A DNA stretch of 64,000 nucleotides from Macropodus opercularis (Eukaryota > Chordata > Actinopteri > Anabantiformes > Osphronemidae): assembly GCA_030770545.1 (NCBI GenBank), contig CM061096.1, forward strand, positions 10,769,501 through 10,833,500. Reading direction: 5' to 3'. Made by a program: the position numbers and the translations under genes. Positions 24,690 to 60,210 of the stretch are shown one piece after another. Every line of letters begins with the position of its first letter. The first letter of the stretch is position 1. Below the pieces are notes generated by a model. The model was not told the DNA's origin. It did no database searches and worked only from the letters and a program-made list of their open reading frames with translations.

Positions 24690-25253
24690 GGCTTCGTTAG
24701 CTCGGAGAGCCCCTTCAACACAACGCAAACCAAACCTAACGCTAGCCGCGCCGACTTGCTAAGTAACGTTAGCTTAGCAGTAAGGTGCTCTCTAGTTTCT
24801 CTGAAGTGTTGGGTTGCACCGCCCCTGTACTTAAATTTTGTCGATGAACACTTGTGCAGTTACCGACAATGCAGCTTATATTACTATCATTTGTGTAACG
24901 TTGTCCTTTGAAGCACATACACGGGATACTCGGTCAATCGAAACGGACGGAAAACTCGCAAAACAAAACTTCCTCTATACAAACGCCATCCGGTCACAGA
25001 AGACGACATCCGATCGAAACCGGTGAAACTGGCCACGCCTCTGCTGAAACCCACGTCGTCTATTGGCTAACTCAGCTGTTTCTCATTCAATATAGCCTTC
25101 TGATTGGGTCTTGTGAAGGCGTGTTAACCACCCTTAACGATGAACTATTTTCCAATGTCAAGTGCCGTTAAAGCTCGAAGAAGAAGAACTTCTTTTCAAT
25201 TGGCCAATCCCACTGCCAATTACAAACGCAATACGTCACGCGTTCACAGCAAC
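24690..25253. promoter_or_regulatory. Candidate bidirectional dnm2-qtrt1 promoter
   Basis: The dnm2 (leftward) and qtrt1 (rightward) start codons are 564 bp apart. The gap has no TATA box in a plausible position. It contains two inverted CCAAT boxes (ATTGG at 25062-25066 and 25103-25107), one CCAAT at 25204-25208, and a CRE-like TACGTCA at 25232-25238 just before the qtrt1 ATG. CCAAT boxes without TATA are typical of shared promoters of housekeeping genes. Shared regulation is inferred. Confidence 0.6.
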
Positions 25254-28200
25254 ATGGCGGCTGTTGTAGCGTGTGGGACTGATACAAGTACTTTAGTAAA
25301 TAACATGTCTTTAAAAAAGGCTGTGGAGGCAACTTCCTCTCTCACACTTCGAATTATTGCTGAATGCCCAGTGACAAAAGCAAGAGCGTGTGATTTAATG
25401 CTGCCACACAGCTCCGTTAGCACCCCGGTGTTCATGCCCGTCGGCACTCAGGGGACTCTGAAGGGAATCACAGTAGATCAGCTAGAAGGTCTTGGATGTC
25501 ACATTTGTCTTGGGAACACATATCACCTCGGCATGAGACCGGTAGGCAATATTAATAATGTTAGTTTTCCTTATTCTCTAGACAGAAAGCTTTATGGTTT
25601 ATGTGTTTCATTTTTTTCAAACTCCGTTGTCTACAGGGGCCTGATTTAATCGAGAAAGCCCATGGATTACATGGGTTTATGAACTGGAAGAGAAATCTTT
25701 TAACTGTGAGTGGATCTTTATTCAATCAACGAGTCAATGATGCAAAAGATACTTGAATAAAAGTGTACAAACTGAGTATAAGATACAACTGATGTGCTTT
25801 GTGCTGAATGTGTTTCACGTCTGTCTGTGTTCAGGATAGTGGAGGGTTTCAAATGGTGTCTCTCGTTGAACTGTCAGAGGTGACCGAGGAAGGGGTCAAG
25901 TTCAAATCCCCCTATGATGGCAAAGAGATCCTTCTAAGTCCTGAGAAATCCATCAGCATACAGAACAGCCTGGGTCTGAGTAATAAAATACAATTCCTCA
26001 GTGTCAAGTAAAACAAAGTGTGGCTCTATCCTTTATGACTAACAGCTTCTTCTTTCTTCCAGGGTCAGACATCATGATGCAGCTGGATGATGTGGTCAGC
26101 AGTACTGTGACAGGGCCACGGGTGGAGGAGGCCATGCACAGATCCATTCGCTGGCTGGACCGCTGCATAGCAGCCAATAAGAACCCAGACAAGCAGAACC
26201 TCTTTGCTATCATCCAAGGAGGGTTAAATGCAGATCTTCGGAAGGCCTGCCTAGATGGTAAGAAATGATCAGTGGTGATCTTGCATTGTACACTTTTAAA
26301 CACATACTTTCTCTCCAAATTATGTCAAGTAGTTTGATAAAGTTACAAGTTACATCATCTTTCTGTAGAAATGACTCAACGCAATGTTCCTGGTTTTGCC
26401 ATCGGCGGTCTGAGTGGAGGAGAGGAGAAGGATGACTTCTGGCGGATGGTCACACTCAGCACTGACCACCTTCCACGAGAAAAGCCTCGTTACCTAATGG
26501 GTGTAGGGTACGTTTGCCCGAATGCTGCAAAGTTTCTACTAAGAGCCATCGTGTGTACTCACTGTTGTGGTATTAATTGGAAAGGAATTTGTGTGATCCT
26601 TACATGCTGCAGGTATGCTGTGGATTTGGTGGTGTGTGTTGCTCTAGGATGTGATATGTTCGACTGTGTGTTCCCCACCCGGACTGCTGTAAGCTCTTTC
26701 GACCTTGCACACTTATAAATCACTTTCAAATTGTCATTTAAATGTTACAGTTCTAATAGATATTAAAAAAACTATGTTTATTCTCTCAGAGGTTTGGCTC
26801 TGCCTTGGTGCCTTGGGGATCACTCCAGGTAAAACACAAGCAGTATGCCAAAGACTTTCAGCCTATAGACCCAGACTGCCAGTGTCCCACCTGCAAGAGG
26901 TACGTTATGAAAATCGCAGATTACAGTATTAGGTTGAAGGTTTAGCTCTTGTAAATGTTTCCCCTTTCTTTAAAGGTACACAGTCAAAACATTTTACACA
27001 TCCACATTGTACATTTATACTGAAGACCCTGAAATTATGACAAATATGAAATAATATAGTCAACAAAAGTGTTTCAAGAATAATACCAAAAATATGTTAT
27101 ATGTGTTTAATTCTTCGAAGAAGCCAGCTGTTGCTTCAATGCACAGTCTTTATTCTTAACCATACTGGTTAAGTCAGTTTAGGATGGTTTTGGTGACTAG
27201 GATACGTTGAGAGTTCTTGAGTTCTCACCCTTTGGAAAGCTTTTTCTATTCACGCAAGTAGGATTTGCTCCAATAATAATATATTTGTACAGTAGTTGTA
27301 ATGGTAACAAGGAGAGCATTGTCACAACTTTTTACTGATAGGGTAGAAAACATCTTTGATATCACTTAGCTGGAAAGCTTCAAAATATTTAGGAGTAGTG
27401 TGTTGTCACAAAAGGGTGAACAACAGGGACTTTTCGTCAGTGCTGTCATATGTTGGTGCTGAGTAATGCCATGTGTTTAGACATGTTTCATGCATATGGT
27501 TTGAAATACAAGCTATATATAGAGTATGCCTCTTCTCTATTCCAGACATAGTCGGGCTTACCTGCATGCTCTGTTTAAGAGTGACACTGCAGCCATGCAT
27601 CACATCACCATCCACAACATTGCCTACCAGGTTAGTAGTGCAAACTGCTTTTTAACAGCTTTCTTTGCAAGCTTAATAAAAATTAAAATCTGAAAATTTT
27701 CAAAAACTATTTAATGCTGCAGTCCAAACTGTGGTTAGATGCATCTGTTTGCTTCAGTTATCCCTGAGATGTGACTGGATTAACTAGAGTCTGTAGCAAA
27801 GTGAACTGATCAGACAGAATTTATAAGGGGACACATTTTATATTATAATGGAGCATTCAGTCTTCATGTCAGGACGGGAACCAGACAATCACGCCAACAT
27901 AGCTTCAGGAGGCCTCTGCAGAGATGAAAGAACCTCCAAGGGGAACGACTGTTCCAACGGCACTCCATCAATCAGGTCTATGGTGGCGGTGCGAAATGAA
28001 AGCCGCTTTGCATAAAAGAATGACATTTAAAGGATGCACAGATGTAACTCTTCGAGCCAAAGCACAGTGGAGGCAGCATCGTGCTCCCGTCTGCCGTAGA
28101 ACATCTGTGGACAGACCTAGAGACTGTGTCTAGTAATGTTTCCCATTCAGTTGTAGACTGTTTGAGGTGATCTGCCAGCAACAACATAAAGTCAAAACCT

Positions 28201-28713
28201 GACTTGAAAAGCTTTTAGAGACGGACCAGTAAAGTCCAAAGCGTCTGCTATCAACAGGACGTCATTAAACATCTGAATACCTTTATAAATGAGAGCATTC
28301 AGTTTTTCAAAGGCTTTGTCATTTTGTATTGAGTGTAGATTAATGGGCATTTTGTTCTTTTTCTCTCAAGTCTAAAGGGGCCTGAAGCCACTGTGCATGT
28401 TGCCATGGTAAATGATAGCATGTAAACGGTACACACTGATGATGCTGACCTATAGCAGACCCATATAATCTGAAGGTGAACAATGAAACTAGATGATTTC
28501 CCACAGGTGGTCAATAATCAAATCATTGTTCCTTGATTCATCAAGCGTGTCTCTTTGCAGCTGACCCTGATGAACTCTGTGAGGCAGAGCATCCTGGACG
28601 GCCGCTTCCCTGAGTTTATACAGACATTCATGAAGCGAATGTTTCCTTCTCGGGACCAGTACCCCAGCTGGGCTGTGGATGCCCTTACCTCTGTCAACAT
28701 TACTTTGGAATAA
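25254..28713 (+). CDS. qtrt1: Queuine tRNA-ribosyltransferase catalytic subunit 1
   Basis: Nine exons: 25254-25541, 25637-25705, 25835-25973, 26063-26257, 26369-26507, 26613-26688, 26790-26899, 27546-27630 and 28561-28713. They encode 417 residues (human QTRT1 is 403; the extra residues are N-terminal). With QTRT2 the enzyme exchanges guanine-34 for queuine in tRNA His, Asn, Asp and Tyr, and it is found with the outer mitochondrial membrane and in the cytosol. Visible motifs are CLGNTYHL, the base-binding DSGGFQ (about D120), GGLSGGE, and GCDMFDCVFPTRT with the nucleophilic aspartate near residue 294. The zinc cysteines are CQCPTC (332-337), with a histidine in the later HNI motif. ATG 25254 has a good context (AACATGGCG); a second in-frame ATG lies at 25303. 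AATAAA at 29146-29151 is the likely polyadenylation signal. Confidence 0.97.
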
Positions 28714-30765
28714 CTATTTTATTCTAAGTGGACAGATTGAACTGAAAGGTTTTATATCTTTTTTAAGTGACTTTTTTTATGAATGACTGATGACAAAAAT
28801 GTGTTTATGTTTTATATGTCACCTGTTGTGTCAATGATGGAATCAAAGACTTTTGAAGTTTTGAAGCTGTATTGTCTTCTGCATCAACCATCTTTACTCA
28901 GCCTGTGCAAATTGTTCTCAGAGTAGACATTATGATAATGTGAGACTGAATGGGGTTTAAATGAGGTTTGAAACACATGAACCATCTCCTGTGATATGCC
29001 AGACACTTTTTGTTGTTACCATGGCTACACGGCTAAGCCCACCCACTTGAAATGAAATGTTTTCCCTTCTTGTCAATCTTTTTTTTTTTTTGTAGCGGCT
29101 GAGAGTATTAAAGACGTATTTGATTTTTCAAAAGTTGACAAGATGAATAAATGTATTTCAAACCTACATCGTAGCTGACTTGTCACCCAGCTGTTTGATT
29201 AGATATATGAATGTAGCTCACCGTAGCGTGTGTGCCTGTGTCATGACCACCAGAGGGCAAAATAGACAAAACGCTTTGACAGGAAAGCTGAATGATCTGC
29301 TGTACAAGTTTCCTAATGGACTAGACGTCAGTTCAGCTGTGTTCGCATCCAAATAATGTACTATTATAGTTAAATTAGGCAGATGAGCTGAAATGTGGGA
29401 CAACATCATCCAACACCAACAGTCTTCACCCATCTTAATAGTATCAAATTATTCCTCCGACCTATTGCTTTTTTCATTAATTCAATTGGCAGTAATCCTT
29501 TTGACCTTCCAGATGAGTTTGCTTGGAGCTTACAGGGCTGCTGGTTTATCAAGGCTCGTTTGTAGGTTATTAATATTAATCATTTAGAGTTAATTTGAAT
29601 AACACCTGTTGTCTTATTGCAGGCAGACCACAGGGTGACAGACCAATAGAAATTCTGCGTTCAGTTCAATGCTTGTATCCTTAAGGGGTCTTTTTAACAA
29701 TTAGCAAAAAGAACTAAACGCAGTATTCATAAGGGCAACAATATACAACGATAATAGTGAGTCTTTTAATTTTTTCATCATAATAACCTACATTCATTGG
29801 AACTTCTCGTGGTTCTCTTGCGTCAGAAGAGGTGTTTTTCCTTTAGAATATATTTAGCATATGGATGCTTAGAGATAGAGCAACTGCACTCGAGCTTAAT
29901 TGGCAAGCTGTGCAGAATCGTGTTAAGTGTCTGGAAATGAATGCGCACGACCAAAACGTTGAACTAAATACGTTGGATGTGTTTTCATCTATGTATAAAT
30001 AAGACGAATGCCCATCTGTAGGCATGTGTGTCCATAAATTAACACTCAAAACAGCTGCATCCGCATTCTACTTAATAAAGCCGCAGCTCTCTGTGCGCAA
30101 ATAACAAATACACGTAAATGTCGTTGGGGAGCCGCGGCTGAGATGCGCACAGACCTCCACAGAGGAATGATAGACATTTTTAGACATCACGTGTGTGTGT
30201 GTGACAGTTTTATTATCATTGGGGGGAACAGAGAACAGTGTCCGCGGCGCTGCGCAGATGCTTATGGAGAACATTTTTGTTCTTAACGGTAGATTGTGCT
30301 TGGGTGAGATTTCTCCGTGTTGCTGCCGCTGTGTTGCGCCTGAAATGAAAAGTCGTCGTAACAGTGCAGTATTCCCCCAACGGTAGGTTACACATTTGCA
30401 GTCAGTGCGTCCATGCGGAGCTCAAACAGGGAGGATGCTGGTGTTGAGGGAGACAACCAGTTGCTCTCCAGCTGTCACCGTAATAGTGGAGCCTCCCCTA
30501 CACGCACCGACGGATGAGCATATTCGACCTGTTGCCTCGGCTGGAAAATAGTAGAGCTGCATTGTAATTGGTGACAGGATCATAGGGAAGTTGATTTTTC
30601 TGTTTAGAAGAAAGATGGAAAACGATGCCATGAGGTGTATCGATGTATTCCGTATTAATCTGCGTTTTGAATAGCAGAAGAAAGGGGCACGGAGTTGGCT
30701 TTGGGGGTTTCCACCTCCGCGGTTCGCGGTGATATTGTCTCTGTCTCTGGACTCTGAAGAGGACC
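28714..30765 (+). other. qtrt1 3' UTR, intergenic gap and channel 5' region
   Basis: The qtrt1 3' UTR runs to about 29170, after AATAAA at 29146-29151. From 29170 to about 30100 I see only AT-rich non-coding DNA and one CTCF-like motif. From 30100 to 30765 the sequence becomes CpG-rich, with a short (GT)n at 30191-30202, and it probably holds the promoter and 5' leader of the potassium channel gene. No additional gene was recognised. Confidence 0.55.
29247..29258 (+). promoter_or_regulatory. CTCF-like core motif
   Basis: CCACCAGAGGGC fits the CTCF core consensus CCASYAGRKGGC at every position. It lies about 100 bp beyond the qtrt1 polyadenylation signal, between a housekeeping gene and a neuronal-type channel gene. 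Occupancy cannot be seen from sequence. Confidence 0.4.
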
Positions 30766-56343
<25,578 letters not shown>

Positions 56344-56728
56344 GGCACCAAAAAGACAAATAAACTGTCGAAGAGAGAGGAAACAACAACAACAACAGCA
56401 TCACACTCTTCAGAGGCAAGAAATCGAGACCTGGTTTGATGGGGCGGGAGGCAGCCTGGTGACACGTGGCCCTTATTTCCTCCACAGTCACTCTCTGTGA
56501 ACTCACAGCGGACGGACATGCATGGACCTTTTCTACAGCATAACAATAGGAATGTTTTTATTTATGCACCTTCCTATTTTCAAAGCAGAAAGCTGCGGAC
56601 ACAGAAGTGCATTTAACGAAACTGTATGTATTTATATCTGTGTATGTGCATGTTATGTACTGCGTCACTTTTGTGTAGACTGTGTGCGCAATGTGTGTGC
56701 GTGTCCGTGTATGCGTCTGCGTGTGTGC

Positions 56729-56743
56729 GAGAGAGAGAGAGAG
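56729..56743. repeat. (GA)n simple repeat
   Basis: Short dinucleotide run in the channel gene 3' UTR. Confidence 0.85.
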
Positions 56744-56915
56744 TGAATAAGTGTGTATGTGTGCTTACGGATCAGGAGCAAGACACTGCCAACTTTATCT
56801 GGACAGCCAAAGGAACACGCTGCCAAATGAAAGCCAAGGGATGTATTTTTGTGTCGTTTTCGTCACGCTTAACGTCGTCACGTATTTGAAAGCTGCCCTA
56901 AAGTGCACACACGCG

Positions 56916-56946
56916 TTTTTTTTTTTCTTCTTCTTCTTCTTCTTCG
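56916..56946. repeat. T-run and (CTT)n repeat
   Basis: Pyrimidine-only tract in the channel gene 3' UTR. Confidence 0.9.
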
Positions 56947-57055
56947 TTTAACCTGTTGTGTATTCCCTCAAACACACGTTTGTTTCATGCTCACCAGCAG
57001 CGGAGGAATCCAAAGAGCACTGGTTCTGGTCATGGACATCAACAGATAGGGATCC

Positions 57056-57105
57056 GCGCGGGGGCCACAGCGCGGGGGCCACAGCGCGGGGGCCACAGCG
57101 CGGGG
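57056..57105. repeat. G-rich 14-bp tandem repeat, about 3.6 copies
   Basis: The unit GCGCGGGGGCCACA repeats without error at 57056-57069, 57070-57083 and 57084-57097, then partly to 57105. Four runs of four to five Gs are spaced by nine bases. It lies in the presumed 3' UTR of the channel gene in otherwise AT-leaning sequence. Confidence 0.92.
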
Positions 57106-57306
57106 CGTTCACTCACACGTCTCTCTCTCTCCCTGCTTCCGTCAGTCAGCGTGAGCCGTCCAGCGGCAGCTTGCTTTTGCTGGCATGCATGATTGTTGCA
57201 GGGAACGGACAACGTAACAGCAACATCTGTCATAATATATCCCTCTCCGCTATAATAACCCTGCAATATTTTACATTTGTGAAGCTTATGATGAACGTTT
57301 ACAGTG

Positions 57307-57321
57307 GAGAGAGAGAGAGAG
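57307..57321. repeat. (GA)n simple repeat
   Basis: Short dinucleotide run in the channel gene 3' UTR. Confidence 0.8.
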
Positions 57322-57740
57322 CGAGAGGTGCTGATTCATCTCTAGTGTGGAGGCTGTATTATAACCTTTACAAATAACTATTGTAATTATTGCAAATTTG
57401 TATAAATATCCATTTTAACAAGAATTCTGTTTATTTATTATAGAAAAGGCTCAAATAAGTTTGATTTGTTATAAACCGTATTTCTGTGAGATGATTTTGT
57501 TTCTTTATTCAACTTTACTTTCTAGTTGTACACTTGTTAGGGTGGACATTTATACACTTTGTTTATCCAGGATTTGCAAGCTTCTGTAAACCTCTTGCCA
57601 GAAGTTCTGAATGTGCCCTTTTTCGCAGGCATGGTGCAGCCATGTGGTGCGACTGCACCCATGCGAGCGCCGCTGCTGTAGCTTCAGTGCCATTATAACA
57701 GATGAAAATATGTATATATTAAAGTCAGTCATTACAGCTC

Positions 57741-58387
57741 GTTATTTCTCTACCGCTGCTTTGGAGTGAATTTGTGCAGCTGTGAGGGGAATCCTTTCAC
57801 AGCACTTTACCATCGGATTTTCGATTTGTCACATGTAAGAAAAGCTCAACGTTAGGGGTATTTTCACACAGCGTCTTGTGTGTGGTTTACCAAGCTCACA
57901 TTCCTGAGCTATTTTCTGCATCGGTGCAGCAACACAGAGCATGACTCACACTAAGTGCTTCTAATTCATCTACATTAGTGTCCCCCAGCTCATCAAAGAC
58001 CACCCAGTCCAGAGTTATATAAGGTCAGTCTGAGACTTATATAAGCGTGTGACTGGTTGCTTAAGGTTGTTTAAATTAAATAGCGGGTGTGGTTTGTGCT
58101 TTTAGTTTGAGCTTTGAAAACCCAGCATGATTCCTTCAGTTCATCTAATCAATATAACCATCAGCCTATCAACTCCTTTCATTTGCTGTCATGAGTTTGT
58201 CAGATGTCGCTTCCTTGTGGGATCTGCTTGTCATGATGACTTGCTTAAATTTTGAAGGGGTTGACATTGTGCATGTTTACATTGCTAATGTGGGTGTGGC
58301 CAAGCCAAACAAATAAATGTCACACCCAGGCTGAAAGCGAGCTCATTCCGCACCGACGGAGAACTCTGGAAACTCAGAGGCAGAGAG
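57741..58387 (+). promoter_or_regulatory. Intergenic gap and probable reductase promoter
   Basis: No coding exon was seen. Two TATATAAG elements lie at 58016-58023 and 58038-58045, 22 bp apart, about 340-370 bp upstream of the reductase start codon. They could serve as TATA boxes with a 5' leader of about 300 bases. The true transcription start is not visible. Confidence 0.4.
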
Positions 58388-59917
58388 ATGACTTCTCACC
58401 CAATCAGTATTCTAATCACAGGGGCCAACAGAGGCCTGGGCCTGGAGATGGTTAGACAAACACTGGAGGCTTCCCAACCAGTGAAGAGGTTATTCGCCTG
58501 CTGCAGAGACCCAGATGGATCCCAGGCTGAGGTAAAAGTCTACATTTGCTCTCTGAGACTAAATAACTTTTTCTACTTTGCTAACACTTTTGTATGTTTT
58601 TTTCGGCAAGCGACAAACTGTCAGTGATTGACAGGACTGATCATTTTAAGTGTGTGGGACTTTCTTTCTGAGTCACAACTGTTGTCTATTTGCAGGCTTT
58701 GCGAACGCTGGCAAAAAAGCATCCCAACGTCATCTCCATCATCCGCCTGGGTATGAAGTCTACATGTTGAAGTGTTCTGTTCATCTGGCTGTCTATTGAC
58801 CATCACTGATGCTCCGTGTAACTCTTGTCTCTGTTAGACGCCTCCGACCTTTGTAGCATAAAAAAGGCGAGCCAGCAAGTGGGCTCTGTGCTGGGGACGG
58901 GGGGTCTCAACCTGCTGATTAACAACGCAGCGATCCTGCCCAGAGACAACCTGCAAACCACTACGCCCGAAAACATGCAGAGTACCTTCAACACCAATGT
59001 CCTGGGCCCCGCAAACATCATTAAAGTAAATAAAAATCTGTTGATTCAAACGCTGCGTTTAAAGGACGTTGCCATCCCTCTGCAGCGTGGAAGTTCTCTC
59101 TCTCCCTCTCTCTCTGATTGTCACAGGAGTTCCTTCCTCTCCTTCACGCAGCAGTGAAGGCTAGTGGAAAGCCAGGCATGTCCTGCAGAAAAGCAGCTGT
59201 CATCAACATCTCCGCGTTTCTGGGTTCATTTCAATCCATAGAAGAGACCTATGACTTCCTGCCCGCCCTCTCCTACCGCATCAGCAAGGTGAAGGCTGAC
59301 CTCATGGCAACCTGCTGCTTCTGTTCCCCCGTCACCTCAGCTGACGATGTCCTCTCACTGTTCTCCTCCCAGGCAGCCTTGAACATGCTGACGCTGTGCG
59401 CCTCGACGGAGCTGAAGAAGGACGACATCCTGTTTGCTGCGCTGCACCCTGGCTGGGTCCGCACAGACATGGGTGGACAGGGGGTGAGTCGAGGTCCACA
59501 TGGTTCTTTTATAGGCTAAGAGCAACGTAGTGAACACCGGACAGATGAAGTGAAGTTTATTTGTTTATTTTATGTTTTAATAAGCACAGAATTAGCATAA
59601 TGTTGTTATGATTATAAAGTAACTGATATTTAGTGCATGAGCAGTGGTTGACTTCAAGTTAGCGCAGCCTGGCTCTGACTGGTGGTTCCCATCAGGCAGC
59701 ACTAGGTGGAGCCACGGGGAGCAGTGATCCCAGGGAATCTGTCTCGTCACTAGGAACTAAGCGCAGCACCTTTTTATACGAGCTGTGTGTTTGTGATCAC
59801 CAGGCGGACATCGATTCCCAGGAGAGTGTGAAGGGGATGTTGGATGTGATGTTCTCCCTGACTGAGAAGGACACCGGAACCTTCCTGAATTATAAGGGCA
59901 ACGTCATTGGATGGTAG
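58388..59917 (+). CDS. Short-chain dehydrogenase/reductase, C-factor/sniffer-like carbonyl reductase group
   Basis: Six exons, 58388-58531, 58696-58750, 58838-59025, 59127-59288, 59373-59483 and 59804-59917, encode 257 residues, normal for a classical SDR. These enzymes reduce carbonyl groups using NADPH in the cytosol; the substrate of this one is unknown. The Rossmann cofactor motif TGANRGLG (residues 11-18) starts the protein. LLINNAA (about 92-98) is the structural NNAG-type motif, a serine lies in INISAFLG (about 158), and the catalytic pair is YRISK (Y179, K183), followed by AALNM. HPGWVRTDMGG is the usual C-terminal SDR signature. The protein resembles the fish genes annotated as C-factor-like and Drosophila sniffer. 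AATAAA at 60073-60078 follows. It converges on the TRIM gene, with 293 bp between stop codons. Confidence 0.93.
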
Positions 59918-60210
59918 CTTTTAAACCGCCATTAAAAGGGATAATGATTAGTTGTGATGTAATCACACTGACAAAAAATGCATAAAGAGCCCAAACAACT
60001 GATGTTAAATAGCGTAACAGCTATTTTGTTCTTCATTAACTGCAGTCAAGCATGAAATAACCATAACTAAAAAATAAACCAATTACTGTTCTGTAATTCT
60101 CCCTGTTTGATCTTCATTCACACAAACATGTACTGACACCTTCTTAAATCATTCAATTCACACTTTTGAAGATTTTGAAGTTATCGCGTCTGATGTCAGC
60201 TCCGCCCTAA

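Larger units (their letters stand above)
56344..57740 (+). other. Channel gene 3' UTR
   Basis: Non-coding sequence follows the TGA at 56341-56343. An early AATAAA occurs at 56359-56364 and a later ATTAAA at 57718-57723. The later one would give a UTR of about 1.4 kb and is the more plausible end. It holds (GA)n at 56729-56743, T then (CTT)n at 56916-56946, a 14-bp tandem repeat at 57056-57105 and (GA)n at 57307-57321. Confidence 0.55.

Noticed and set aside
24690..24728. In-frame upstream extension of dynamin-2
   Set aside because: The extension begins with TTG, not ATG, and the DNM2 N-terminus MGNRGMEEL starts exactly at 24689.
27640..28560. qtrt1 intron 8 checked for a transposon or extra exon
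   Set aside because: Open frames are short and I recognised no repeat family, terminal repeats or target-site duplication.
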